A stretch of DNA of 64,000 nt from Gammaproteobacteria bacterium (GCA_028819075.1 JAPPMM010000052.1:1-64000); one strand, 5' to 3'. Positions 42,846-51,044 are shown, counted from the first letter of the stretch. Notes: generated by a model not told the origin, from the letters alone. A program made the numbers and translations.

Positions 42846-42917
42846 TATCACGCGCCGCTCATGCATGATATCACTTGTATGAATCATGATACTATACGCG
42901 ACTAATGGATGATATCA
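42843..42917. promoter_or_regulatory. Array of four TGATATCA-type operator sites
   Basis: TGATATCA occurs at 42843-42850, 42866-42873 and 42910-42917, with the variant TGATACTA at 42887-42894. Starts are 23, 21 and 23 bp apart, about two helical turns. All lie upstream of the TRAP binding-protein start at 42935, and the first covers the stop codon of the aminotransferase gene. Each TGATATCA is a perfect 8-bp palindrome. The even spacing suggests cooperative binding by a dimeric regulator on one face of the DNA. The regulator is not evident in the window. Confidence 0.65.
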
Positions 42918-42934
42918 GACGCTGGAGGGAAACG

Positions 42935-43924
42935 ATGTCCCGGAAGCACATTCTGGCGCCCGCTGTGATCGCCGTCTCCGCCCTGACCACCTGCGCCCCG
43001 GGCGAAGACACCGGCCCGGTCGAGATCCGCCTGGGACATGTGGGCGCCCCCGAGTCCCTCTACGACATCGTCGCGAACGAATTCGCCGAGCGCGCCAACG
43101 AGCGCCTGGGCGAGGCCGGACGCGTCATCGTCTACGGATCGAGCCAGCTCGGCGGGGACGACGTGCTGCTGCAGAAACTCAGGCTGGGCACCGTGGAGAT
43201 GTCGCTGCCATCGACAGTGATGTCGTCGGTGATCGACGGCTTCGGACTCTTCGAGATGCCGTACCTGGTGCAGGACCGGGAGCACATGAAGCGCATCGAG
43301 GAGGATGTCTTCTGGGATCACCTGGCCCCGCTTGCCGAAGCCGAGGGATACCGCATCCTCGCACTTTGGGAGAACGGCTTCCGCCACATCACCAACAACG
43401 CCCGCCCGATCCGCGGGCCGGAGGATCTCGCGGGCATCAAGCTGCGCACACCGCGCGGCGTCTGGCGGGTCAAGCTCTTCCAGGCCTACGGCGCCAACCC
43501 CACGCCCATGCCCCTGGCCGAGGTCTTCGTTGCGCTCCAGACCGGGGTGATGGACGGACAGGAGAACCCGCTGGCGCAGATCGCCTCGGCCAAGCTGCAC
43601 GAGGTGCAGTCGTACCTGTCGCTCACGGGACACGTGTACACGCCCGCGTTCGTCACCGTGGGCGAAGCGCGCTGGCAGCGGCTGCCCGAGGAGGTGCGCG
43701 CCATCCTCGAGGACACGGCGCGCGAGATGCAGCAGTTCGTGTACGAGACAGCAGCGCGCATGGACGCCGAGCTGCTGGAGGAACTGCGGGCCGCCGGCAT
43801 CGAGGTGAACGAGGCCGACCGCGCACGCTTCCGCGACGCCAGCGACGCGATCTACGACGAGTTCGCCGATGAGGTCGATGGCGGCGGCGAACTGGTGCGG
43901 TGGGTGGGGGAGTTGGCGCGGTGA
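42935..43924 (+). CDS. TRAP transporter substrate-binding protein (DctP family)
   Basis: 329 residues from the ATG preceded by TGGAGGGAAACG; an ATG at 42905 lies inside the operator array and is less likely. The leader ends in a lipobox-like ALTTCAPGE, so it may be a lipoprotein. DctP features are present: VEIRLGHVGAPESLYDIVANEFAE, NARPIRGPEDLAGIKLRTPR, and NPTPMPLAEVFVALQTGVMDGQENP. The conserved Arg that pairs with the substrate carboxylate is in the KLRTPR segment. It delivers a carboxylate or similar anion to a DctQM permease. The likely partners, dctQ and dctM, begin about 1.8 kb downstream, beyond three toxin-type genes. The neighbouring glyoxylate genes suggest a C2-C4 acid substrate, which is inference. 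Confidence 0.9.
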   Translation: MSRKHILAPAVIAVSALTTCAPGEDTGPVEIRLGHVGAPESLYDIVANEFAERANERLGEAGRVIVYGSSQLGGDDVLLQKLRLGTVEMSLPSTVMSSVIDGFGLFEMPYLVQDREHMKRIEEDVFWDHLAPLAEAEGYRILALWENGFRHITNNARPIRGPEDLAGIKLRTPRGVWRVKLFQAYGANPTPMPLAEVFVALQTGVMDGQENPLAQIASAKLHEVQSYLSLTGHVYTPAFVTVGEARWQRLPEEVRAILEDTAREMQQFVYETAARMDAELLEELRAAGIEVNEADRARFRDASDAIYDEFADEVDGGGELVRWVGELAR

Positions 43925-43978
43925 GGGCACCGGACGGATTAATCTGGCGATGTCGCTACGATTTCATTATCATGAGTC

Positions 43979-44302
43979 ATGAACTATTCTAAGGACAAGA
44001 CCCCGAAACGGCGCGTCGCCGAGCCCGTCCAGGTCTATCTTCGTCCGAGCGAAAAAGACCGTCTCGAGCGACTGACGGCGGAGCTCGATACCACCAAGTC
44101 CGATGTCCTTCGGCGGGGGCTGAAGGCCCTGGAACTTCAGATCTCGGATCCGGAGCATCATCCGGTGCTGAAGATCATCGGGATGGTGTCGGTGCCCGAC
44201 GACGATCTCGGGATCGACGTTGCGCGAGAGCACGACGAGTATCTCGCCGCCACCGAGGTCGCGTCCTGGCCAGCCTCCTCGCAAGAGCGCGGCGAGTCCT
44301 GA
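43979..44302 (+). CDS. Ribbon-helix-helix antitoxin-like protein
   Basis: 107 residues. A ribbon-helix-helix motif covers about residues 12-55: RRVAEPVQVYLRPSEKDRLERLTAELDTTKSDVLRRGLKALE, with the strand followed by two helices. The C-terminal 50 residues are acidic (SVPDDDLGIDVAREHDEYLAATE), the part expected to bind the toxin. A PIN-domain frame begins at its stop codon. Two TCATGA hexamers at 43970-43975 and 43977-43982 overlap the start and may be the operator, though this is weak. It sits between the TRAP binding protein and the other TRAP genes. Confidence 0.78.
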   Translation: MNYSKDKTPKRRVAEPVQVYLRPSEKDRLERLTAELDTTKSDVLRRGLKALELQISDPEHHPVLKIIGMVSVPDDDLGIDVAREHDEYLAATEVASWPASSQERGES

Positions 44303-44724
44303 TCCGGGCCAAGAGCCTCTTCGTCGACACCAGCGCGTGGTACCCGCTGGCCAACGACCGGCACCCCGATCATGAGGCCTTCGCCCTGAGCCTGCGCACC
44401 CGCGTCCGACAGGGCGCGAGCATCGTGACCACCAACGTGGTGGTCGCCGAGACTCACGCGTTGCTCCTTCGTCGCGCAGGTCTTCACGCCGCCTCCGCTT
44501 ATCTCAAGGCGGTCCGCGAGGCTCCCACGCAGATCGAGTACATCACTCCGGAGCGCGAGGAGGCCGCGATCGGGAACTGGATCGAACGCTTCTCGGATCA
44601 GCCCTTCTCGCTCGCCGACGCCGCCAGCTTCGTGGTCATGACCGAACTGGGCATCCAGGACGCGCTCACGCTCGACCACCACTTCATGGTGGCGGGGTTC
44701 ATCACGCTGCCGGCCCGCCGCTGA
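44299..44724 (+). CDS. PIN-domain toxin (VapC-like)
   Basis: About 141 residues. The PIN fold is clear: LFVDTSAWYPLANDRHPDH with the first catalytic Asp, TNVVVAETHALLLRR with the second acidic residue, and PFSLADAASFVVMTELGIQDALTLDHHF with the remaining Asp residues. PIN toxins are Mg2+-dependent RNases. The start is unusual: no ATG, GTG or TTG precedes FVDTSAW in frame. The CTG at 44299 overlaps the antitoxin stop (CTGA) and is the best candidate. A GTG at 44425 would lose the first catalytic strand. The pairing with an upstream ribbon-helix-helix gene is the usual VapBC-type order. Confidence 0.8.
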   Translation: MIRAKSLFVDTSAWYPLANDRHPDHEAFALSLRTRVRQGASIVTTNVVVAETHALLLRRAGLHAASAYLKAVREAPTQIEYITPEREEAAIGNWIERFSDQPFSLADAASFVVMTELGIQDALTLDHHFMVAGFITLPARR

Positions 44725-44766
44725 GCGCTCCGGGCACCGGCTGCTCCCTTGCGGAGCCGAGGCGTT

Positions 44767-45522
44767 CTATGCGCGTCGCTTCCGGATCGGCAGGCGCCGG
44801 AGAGTCGCAGTGCTTCCGGCGGACCGCCCATGCGGCTCCCGGGCCGGCCGAAGTCCAGGGCGTGACGCCAATCGCGGGATACCGCCCGGATCGACCCCTT
44901 CGACCGCCCGCACCAGCCGCTGCCGCACCGATTCCGGCACCGTGTGCAGATCCCCGTCTCCGAAAAAGGTGAGCGCCTTCAGGGTAAGCATCGGATTGAA
45001 CCGATCGCCGAATACGGCGGTCGCGGCACCCAGGGCTCTACTCAGGCTGATGCCGCCCGGACGGACGATGGCGTCGACATCCAGATAGTCCTGCGCACGG
45101 GAGCGGCTCTGGATCGCTTGCACCGTGGCGGCCGCCAGGTCCACCATGGAGGCAACCTCGATCCCGGGCGGCTCGGCGAGTTCCGGCTCCTCCACACGCC
45201 TGCGCACCGCGTCACCGGAGAAGGAGACGCGCACGATACCGCCGCGATCCACGATGCACGTGAGCTTGTCGCGGCCACGCCGGATGACCTCGGCGCCGCG
45301 CAGGTACGGGACCTTGTCGAGGAGCCGATGAGGATCGAACGGCGCCGTCGACAGGAAGCTGAAGTCCTCCGGCCTGCGATGGGCCAGCCGGAGCGCCAGC
45401 GCGGCTCCGCCATGGAGGACGAACCCGCGTGGCGTCGCCCCAAGCTCCGCGAGCACGCGTCGCTGATGATGGGAGAGGGTGTCCAGGCGAGGTTGAAACA
45501 GGAGATGCCTCCCGTATAGCAT
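44767..45522 (-). CDS. AbiEii-like nucleotidyltransferase
   Basis: About 251 residues from the ATG of MLYGRHLLFQPR; the frame is open further upstream. The region FVLHGGAALALRLAHRRPEDFSFLS has the GG.A(L)....R.S.D.DF pattern of the AbiEii/AbiGii nucleotidyltransferase family. Here the usual DxD is replaced by RRPEDFSFLS, with E-D and F where the second Asp is normally found, so catalytic competence is uncertain. The C-terminal end is Arg-rich and looks weakly conserved. AbiEii toxins usually follow an AbiEi antitoxin; none is adjacent. It is on the opposite strand to the flanking TRAP genes. Confidence 0.65.
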   Translation of the reverse strand: MLYGRHLLFQPRLDTLSHHQRRVLAELGATPRGFVLHGGAALALRLAHRRPEDFSFLSTAPFDPHRLLDKVPYLRGAEVIRRGRDKLTCIVDRGGIVRVSFSGDAVRRRVEEPELAEPPGIEVASMVDLAAATVQAIQSRSRAQDYLDVDAIVRPGGISLSRALGAATAVFGDRFNPMLTLKALTFFGDGDLHTVPESVRQRLVRAVEGVDPGGIPRLASRPGLRPAREPHGRSAGSTATLRRLPIRKRRA

Positions 45523-45716
45523 GGCGATGTGGCAATGGCGGGATCCGGCAACACCGGAGAGTAATGTCGAAGAGGTCGCATGCCGAGAACCGGGACCCCG
45601 GTCGAGCCAGAGACGCGGGACGCTCATCGGCGACTTGCCCGGCGGGCGAGATTCGTGGATCCTGCCCGGATGATCGCACCCACCATCCTGGGACACACCC
45701 GGTGACCACCCTGCCC

Positions 45717-46325
45717 ATGACCGCCCTGCGCACCCGTTTCGAGCGCCTGCTGGAGGCGGTCGTGCTCGTGCTGGTGGCGGCCCTGGCCGTGGTCGTGGTC
45801 ATGGGCGTGGGCTTCCGCAAGTTCGGCGCGGCGCTGGTGTGGTACGACGAAGTGGCGTCGATCCTGCTGGCCTGGCTCACGTACTACGGGGCGGCGCTCG
45901 CGGCCCTGAAGCGGGCACACATCGGCTTCCCCAACCTGGTGCGGCGGCTCGGGCGGCCATGGCGGATCCCGGTTGTGGTTGCGGGGGAGGCGGTGGTGGT
46001 CGCGTTCTTCTTGGTGGCGGCGTGGGCGGGGTGGCGGGTGCTGGTCATCCTGGAGGGCTCCGGCATGGTGAGCCTGCCGTGGGTGCCCACCCGGCTCACG
46101 CAATCCGTCATCCCCATCGGCTGCGTCCTCTTCGTGATCGCGCAGTTGCTGAGCCTGCCGGAGATGCTGCGGGGTGGTAAGGACGCGGATCCGGACGCAG
46201 ACGCGGACGGCGGGGCGAGTCCGCCGGCGGGCGGGCGCGGCGGGGCGAGCACGGCAGCGGGCCCGGGCACGGGCAACGGTGCGAACCGGACGGCTGCTGG
46301 AACTCAGAGCGAGGGCGGCCCGTGA
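45717..46325 (+). CDS. dctQ: TRAP transporter small permease (DctQ)
   Basis: 202 residues from the ATG of MTALRTRFERLLE; a GTG at 45702 is also possible. Four membrane helices are at about 10-32, 42-62, 85-107 and 125-150, with the DctQ signature VWYDEVASILLAWLTYYGAALAALKRAHIGF. The C-terminal 45 residues are a Gly/Ala/Asp-rich tail (DADPDADADGGASPPAGG) not usual for the family. The stop overlaps dctM by 4 nt. It stabilises the TRAP permease. The binding protein that would start this operon lies 1.8 kb away beyond an antitoxin/toxin pair and an AbiEii-like gene. Confidence 0.88.
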   Translation: MTALRTRFERLLEAVVLVLVAALAVVVVMGVGFRKFGAALVWYDEVASILLAWLTYYGAALAALKRAHIGFPNLVRRLGRPWRIPVVVAGEAVVVAFFLVAAWAGWRVLVILEGSGMVSLPWVPTRLTQSVIPIGCVLFVIAQLLSLPEMLRGGKDADPDADADGGASPPAGGRGGASTAAGPGTGNGANRTAAGTQSEGGP

Positions 46326-47605
46326 CCCTGCTGCTGATGTTCCTGGGGATGATCGCGCTGGTGACGATCAACGTACCCATCGCGGTCGCGCTGGGGGTCA
46401 TCGCCCTCATCGCGATGGTGGTGACCTCCGGGGCCGCGGCGATCCCCAACGCCGGACTGGTGCTCTTCACCGGCGCCACCTCCTTCCCGCTGATCGCCAT
46501 CCCGCTCTTCATCCTGGCCGGAGCGATCATGAACGCAACCGGCATCTCGCGACGCCTGATCGCCTTCGCCTCCGCGCTCTTCGGCGCCATCCGCGGCGGG
46601 CTGGCGATGGTCTCCATCTCGGCCTCGCTGTTCTTCGCCGAGATCTCCGGCTCAGCGGTGGCCGACGTGGCCGCGCTGGGGTCGATCCTGATCCCCGCGA
46701 TGAAGAAGCGAGGCTACTCGACCCCGTTCGCGGCTGCCGTCACCTCCTCCTCGGCGACGCTCGCCGTCATCATCCCGCCCTCCATCCCCATGATCATCTA
46801 CGGGGTGATGTCGGAGAGCTCCATCGTCGAGTTGTTCGTGGCCGGCGTCATCCCCGGCGTCGTGGGCGGCATCCTGCTGATGGGCGTGGCGTACGCGCTG
46901 GCGCTGAGGAACGGCTTCCCGGTCGAGCACGCCTTCCAGTTGCGCCGCGTGTGGACCACCTTTCGCGACGCCGGCTGGGCGCTGCTCCTCCCGGTGATCA
47001 TCCTGGGCGGGATTTTCACCGGATGGGTCACCGCCACGGAGGGAGCCGGCCTGGCCGTGGTGGCCGCGCTGGTGGTGGGCGGGCTCATCTACCGGGAGAT
47101 CGACCTAGCCGCGCTCCGCTCCGCCGCCCTCGACGGCGGCGTGCAGACCGCCGTGGTCATGCTGCTGGTGGCCACCTCGGCGCTGCTCGGCGACTACCTC
47201 ACCGAAGCCCAGGTGCCGCAGCGGGTGGCGGACAGCATCATCGGCATCACCGAGTCGCGCTGGGCCATCCTCGCGCTGCTGAACGTCTTCTTCCTCGCGA
47301 TCGGGCTCTTCCTGCACTCCGCCGCGGCAATCATCCTGGTGGTGCCCGTGGTGATGCCGCTGGTGCACGCGGCCGGCATCGATCCCGTGCACTTTGGCCT
47401 GGTGGTGACCCTGAACCTCGGGATCGGCCAGCAGACGCCCCCGGTCGCGAGCGTGCTGGTGACCGCGTGCTCGGTGGCGAAGGCCGACATCTGGGACGTC
47501 AGCAAGGTGAACGTCTACTTCGTGGCGGTCCTGCTGGCGGTGCTGGTGATGGTCACCTACCTCCCCGTCGTGCCGATGAGCCTGGTGGAGCTCTTCTACC
47601 GGTAG
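46322..47605 (+). CDS. dctM: TRAP transporter large permease (DctM)
   Basis: 427 residues from GTG, overlapping dctQ by 4 nt. Twelve or so membrane helices. Typical segments are TLLLMFLGMIALVTINVPIAVALG, SFPLIAIPLFILAGAIMN, SGSAVADVAALGSILIPAMKKRGY, AAVTSSSATLAVIIPPSIPMIIYG, and GIGQQTPPVASVLVTACSVAK. It forms the Na+-driven transmembrane pathway. Its last 43 coding bases plus 7 bp downstream are repeated at 50102-50151. Confidence 0.93.
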   Translation: MTLLLMFLGMIALVTINVPIAVALGVIALIAMVVTSGAAAIPNAGLVLFTGATSFPLIAIPLFILAGAIMNATGISRRLIAFASALFGAIRGGLAMVSISASLFFAEISGSAVADVAALGSILIPAMKKRGYSTPFAAAVTSSSATLAVIIPPSIPMIIYGVMSESSIVELFVAGVIPGVVGGILLMGVAYALALRNGFPVEHAFQLRRVWTTFRDAGWALLLPVIILGGIFTGWVTATEGAGLAVVAALVVGGLIYREIDLAALRSAALDGGVQTAVVMLLVATSALLGDYLTEAQVPQRVADSIIGITESRWAILALLNVFFLAIGLFLHSAAAIILVVPVVMPLVHAAGIDPVHFGLVVTLNLGIGQQTPPVASVLVTACSVAKADIWDVSKVNVYFVAVLLAVLVMVTYLPVVPMSLVELFYR

Positions 47606-47612
47606 GGGACGG
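47563..47612 (+). repeat. Left copy of a 50-bp direct repeat (dctM 3' end)
   Basis: The last 43 bp of dctM, coding PVVPMSLVELFYR and the stop, plus 7 bp, are repeated in direct orientation at 50102-50151 with 47 of 50 matches. The three differences are at offsets 6, 33 and 45. The two copies enclose the DUF2723 gene. Confidence 0.85.
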
Positions 47613-47640
47613 CGCTATCGTCCGTTTCCGGCGTCGCCGG

Positions 47641-49932
47641 CTAATCGCCGCCGTTGGCCAGTCGCCCGAAGTGGTTCGCGCGCCCGTACGCCCGTGCCGC
47701 GGCCGCCACGTTCCCGTGCAACTGCTCGGAGACTCCCTGGAAGGCGTGCGCCATGGAGTACGCGGACGGGACACTCGACCTCGACGACGGCTCGGGCCAC
47801 TCCTCCATTTCGAGGAGGTCGTCGACGAGATACACGTCCTCGAGCAGCGCTCCGGTCCGCGTCCGATCGTTCCACGTGGGTACCCACGGCGTCGCAACGT
47901 GCCCGGTCAGGTCGACCAGGGTCTCCGATGCCTCGAGCGGAGCGTCCACGAGCTTGAAGGCAAGTCCGTGGCGTACCAGGTGGGACTTAAGCTGCCACTT
48001 GTCCCACACCTGGCCGGCGGTAGCCGCGAAGTAGACCGGCCGATCCCCCAGCGACTGTCTCGCAATCTGGAACGCGCGGATGTCCCCAGGGGACACGATG
48101 TCACCCCCGCGCACGGTCCCGGTGACCCAAACCGAGAGCCGGTATGTCGAGTCCTCGGGGACCCGCAACGACCGCTGGAGATCGTCGACTCCCGAACCGG
48201 GCGGAGGGACGGCCGAGCGGGTGGGCGGCGTCGTATCCGCCTCCGCATAGAGATTCGGCGCGGTCGTCGGATCGAACGGACGCTGGCACACGATCGTCGT
48301 CGGAGAATCCTCCGGGGACTCGCCCGGCCCGCATGGCGTCGTCAAGCGACGAAGCTGCCGATGATACCAGTCGGTTCCCAGATAGGTCTGGACGATGACC
48401 GTCACGTCGCGGCGGACTCCCTCGACCTCCTGCAAGTACCACAGCGGGAAGGTGTCGTTGTCGCCGTAGGTGAACAGCACGGCGTACGGCTCGACGGACT
48501 GCAGCATGTTGTAGGCCCAGTTGCGGGCCGCCCGCTCGTCGCTGCGATCTGCGCGGGTGAAGTTGAAGCCGAAGGGGATGAGTCCAACGGCGAGGAGCGC
48601 GGCCGCCTTACGGTGCCGAGCACTGAATCCCGAGGGCCGACCCTCCGGGACGCCGGCCGGCACGGACACGGCCCAACGGCCCCAGAGCGAGGCGAGTCCC
48701 ACCCCGGCGTAGATCCCCCACAATTGGAAACCGATGACGAAGAAGTAGTCCCGCTCGCGAACCTCGTGAGCCGAGATGCCGGGCACCGCTTCGCGGTAGA
48801 TCGAATAGCCGTATTTGAAGTTGAGGTAGTAGACGAGCAGCAGGGTGACCGTGAACAGCAGGGTCCCGGCGTATACGAACGTCTTTCGGTCGCTCCGCAA
48901 GTGGGTCCAGAGGCCAACCAGGGCGAGGAAGAGAAAGAGAATGCTCGCGGCGAGCCGCCCCCCCGGCGGTAGTGCCCGCGCCCACTGCCAGTCGAAATAC
49001 TGCAGGTAGTTCGCCATCTGCGCCGACAGCGGCGCCTGGCGCTGCGTGATCGGCGGCGCCGCGTACTGGTCGCGGATCAGCGACAGCGCGAGCGGCTCGC
49101 ACGTCACGGCGAGCTTGCTCTGGCCGTAGCGATCCGTGATCCGCTTCGGAGTGATGGCGGAGACGAGCGTGGGACACTCCGGATCGGCCTCATCGATGAT
49201 CGGGTTCTGCGCCGAACGGATGGGAACGAAGAGGAACTGCATGGAATAGCCGACCGCGAGCAGCAGGATCCCGAGCCCGAGAACGCGCGGATTCAGCGCC
49301 GTGCGCCAGCGGTGGATGAGCACGAGAGCCGCGAGGGCCAGCCCCGGCAACAGGGACATCGTGTGATTCGCCCACCCCAGCCCGAGCACCAGCGCGATGA
49401 GCAGCAGCAGCCGGTTGCCGCGTGTCGTATCCGCCTCGTCCATCCACGCCATGGCCAGATAGCTCACCAGTGCGACGATGAACATCGAGAGCGGATAGAC
49501 CTTCTCGTTGAGGTTCGACTGGGTCCACACCGTGAAGGTGGTGGCGCCGACCCACACGCCGACGATCGCGGCCACGAGCACCTCGTGCCGGTTCTCGCGG
49601 AACCTCCCGACGATCCGTGCGACCGCCAGAAACCAGAAGAAGCTCGCGCCGGCCGACAGTGTGGCTCCGAGGGCGTTGATCCGCAGCGCGACCGGAAGAC
49701 CCGTGAATCCGAGCAGCAGGTTCCACACGCGGCCGACAAGGACGAAGAGCGGGTTTCCCGGGGGATGCGGCAACCCGAGGATGTGCGCCGTGGTCACATA
49801 CTCCGAACTGTCCCAGAAACCGACCGTCGGCGCGAGGGTCAGCAAGTAGAGACCCCACACCACGAGCGCCGTCGCCAGCCCCCACGCGCGTAGCGTCAGG
49901 GGGCCGACCTTCTCGAGCTCGATACCGTTCAT
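47641..49932 (-). CDS. DUF2723 multi-pass membrane protein (PMT-like)
   Basis: About 763 residues from the ATG of MNGIELEKVG, preceded by GGGGAG seven bases upstream; an ATG at 49959 would add nine residues. Around ten membrane helices occupy the first 430 residues. The opening LTLAPTVGFWDSSEYVTTAHILGLPHPPGNPLF is the DUF2723 hallmark: an acidic loop after the first helix, then HPPG. This resembles glycosyltransferase GT-C enzymes such as protein O-mannosyltransferases. The C-terminal 300 residues are soluble and probably extracytoplasmic (VLFTYGDNDTFPLWYLQEVEGVRRDVTVIV). It may glycosylate envelope proteins or lipids, which is inference. It is the only gene between two copies of the dctM 3' end. 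Confidence 0.83.
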   Translation of the reverse strand: MNGIELEKVGPLTLRAWGLATALVVWGLYLLTLAPTVGFWDSSEYVTTAHILGLPHPPGNPLFVLVGRVWNLLLGFTGLPVALRINALGATLSAGASFFWFLAVARIVGRFRENRHEVLVAAIVGVWVGATTFTVWTQSNLNEKVYPLSMFIVALVSYLAMAWMDEADTTRGNRLLLLIALVLGLGWANHTMSLLPGLALAALVLIHRWRTALNPRVLGLGILLLAVGYSMQFLFVPIRSAQNPIIDEADPECPTLVSAITPKRITDRYGQSKLAVTCEPLALSLIRDQYAAPPITQRQAPLSAQMANYLQYFDWQWARALPPGGRLAASILFLFLALVGLWTHLRSDRKTFVYAGTLLFTVTLLLVYYLNFKYGYSIYREAVPGISAHEVRERDYFFVIGFQLWGIYAGVGLASLWGRWAVSVPAGVPEGRPSGFSARHRKAAALLAVGLIPFGFNFTRADRSDERAARNWAYNMLQSVEPYAVLFTYGDNDTFPLWYLQEVEGVRRDVTVIVQTYLGTDWYHRQLRRLTTPCGPGESPEDSPTTIVCQRPFDPTTAPNLYAEADTTPPTRSAVPPPGSGVDDLQRSLRVPEDSTYRLSVWVTGTVRGGDIVSPGDIRAFQIARQSLGDRPVYFAATAGQVWDKWQLKSHLVRHGLAFKLVDAPLEASETLVDLTGHVATPWVPTWNDRTRTGALLEDVYLVDDLLEMEEWPEPSSRSSVPSAYSMAHAFQGVSEQLHGNVAAAARAYGRANHFGRLANGGD

Positions 49933-50101
49933 TCCGTCGCTCCCCGGATCACGCTCCATCCGCTCGCCCCGGCTGGGCGGCCCACAGTCCTTTGATTGGG
50001 ACGCCCGCCGGAGCCTTCCCGTTGCAAGGACGAGAGCTCAAGCGCGGCCGGTCGGGTCGGTTTGGGGAGCCAGCATCGGAAGCGGTGCGGCTGCTGTTAG
50101 C

Positions 50102-50151
50102 CCCCGCCGTGCCGATGAGCCTGGTGGAGCTGTTCTACCGGTAGAGGACGG
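50102..50151 (+). repeat. Right copy of the 50-bp direct repeat (orphan dctM tail)
   Basis: This repeats the dctM 3' end (PAVPMSLVELFYR and stop) without the rest of the gene. Similarity stops abruptly on both sides. It is either the remnant of a second dctM or a target-end duplication accompanying insertion of the DUF2723 gene. The remainder of 49960-50237 shows only the palindromes at 50160-50228. Confidence 0.8.
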
Positions 50152-50159
50152 TCTCACGT

Positions 50160-50228
50160 CTGCCATTTTGTCAGGCTCCCGGCGCAGGCTGGCTCTACGC
50201 AGCGCCCTTCGTCTGCCAAAATGGCAGA
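50160..50228. promoter_or_regulatory. Two palindromic sites, CTGCCA-type, facing each other
   Basis: CTGCCATTTTGTCAG (50160-50174) and TCTGCCAAAATGGCAGA (50212-50228) are each internally symmetric. The arms TCTGCCATTTTG (50159-50170) and CAAAATGGCAGA (50217-50228) are perfect 12-bp inverted repeats of one another. They lie downstream of the MBL pair and about 230-300 bp upstream of the DUF2723 start. They could be operators for a dimer or a large stem. No regulator is identified. Confidence 0.5.
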
Positions 50229-50237
50229 TTGCCCGTC

Positions 50238-51044
50238 TCAGATCGCCTGCTCCCGCACGATACGCCGCACCCCTTCCTCGAGCTGCTCCAGGTAGTCGTC
50301 CAGATGCTCGGCCGCGATGGGGTTGCCATGGATGGGCGCTACCCAGGACACGTCACGCGCCTCCAACATCTCGCGCAGCACCCCCATGAGCACGGGCGGA
50401 TCCGCGTAGCGGAGCCAGATCAGCGTGTCGCGGTGAAAGGTGTAGATCTCCTCACTCCGGAAGCCGTCGGGCAACTCGCGCGAGGTCAGCCCGGTCTCGT
50501 CGTCCGCATGGTGATAGCCGAAGCCGTCCGCGACGAAAAGCACGTGCGACGCGCGGTCGTAGATCCACGAGGTGTGGGAGCGGTCTGCCAGCGGGGGATC
50601 GAGAAAGTCGATCTTCCGCCCGGCCACCTCCAGACTGCCCCCGATCCGGCTGCGGCGCGCGTACGGAAGCCCCTGGATCTCCGGCTCGCCGGAGGAGGCC
50701 ACGATCTCGAAGTCGCCCCAGCGGCGCCGGAACGCGGGGATGTTCCCGGAATGCGGATAGTCGGAGTGGGACAGCACCAGCGAATGGATTCCTTCGCCGG
50801 CGGTGGCGCTCGAAATGCGCCGGACCAGGCTTTCGCGATGATAGAACGAGCCCGAGTCGATGAGGATGTTCTGCTCTCCCGCGCGGATCAGGAACACGCT
50901 CACGTGGACGTTGCGGCCCTCGCCGAGCCGGTAGTTCTCGGCAATCCAGGACACGTCCCGCGTAAGCGCCACGCTCGCGCCCGGTCCGCCCGGCGTCGTT
51001 CCAGCGCCCATGGCGCCGTCGTCGTATCTCTCCACCCGGCTCAC
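50238..51044 (-). CDS. MBL-fold protein with altered metal motif (second of two)
   Basis: 268 residues from the GTG that overlaps the preceding stop by 4 nt. Metallo-beta-lactamase-fold features: VSVFLIRAGEQNILIDSGSFYH and LVLSHSDYPHSGNIPAFRRRW, then VLFVADGFGYHHADDE and VSWVAPIHGNPIAAEHLDDY. The canonical HxHxDH is replaced by H-S-D-Y-P-H, similar in spacing to flavodiiron-type HxExDH but without the second Asp. Metal binding may therefore be altered. It is a paralogue of the gene immediately upstream, and both are probably co-translated. Confidence 0.8.
   Translation of the reverse strand: MSRVERYDDGAMGAGTTPGGPGASVALTRDVSWIAENYRLGEGRNVHVSVFLIRAGEQNILIDSGSFYHRESLVRRISSATAGEGIHSLVLSHSDYPHSGNIPAFRRRWGDFEIVASSGEPEIQGLPYARRSRIGGSLEVAGRKIDFLDPPLADRSHTSWIYDRASHVLFVADGFGYHHADDETGLTSRELPDGFRSEEIYTFHRDTLIWLRYADPPVLMGVLREMLEARDVSWVAPIHGNPIAAEHLDDYLEQLEEGVRRIVREQAI

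Noticed and set aside
46174-48972. Very long plus-strand open frame (over 900 codons) across dctM and the DUF2723 gene
   Set aside because: It runs in the wrong frame over dctM and antisense over the DUF2723 gene, is Arg/Gly-rich, and matches no family. High GC gives such shadows.
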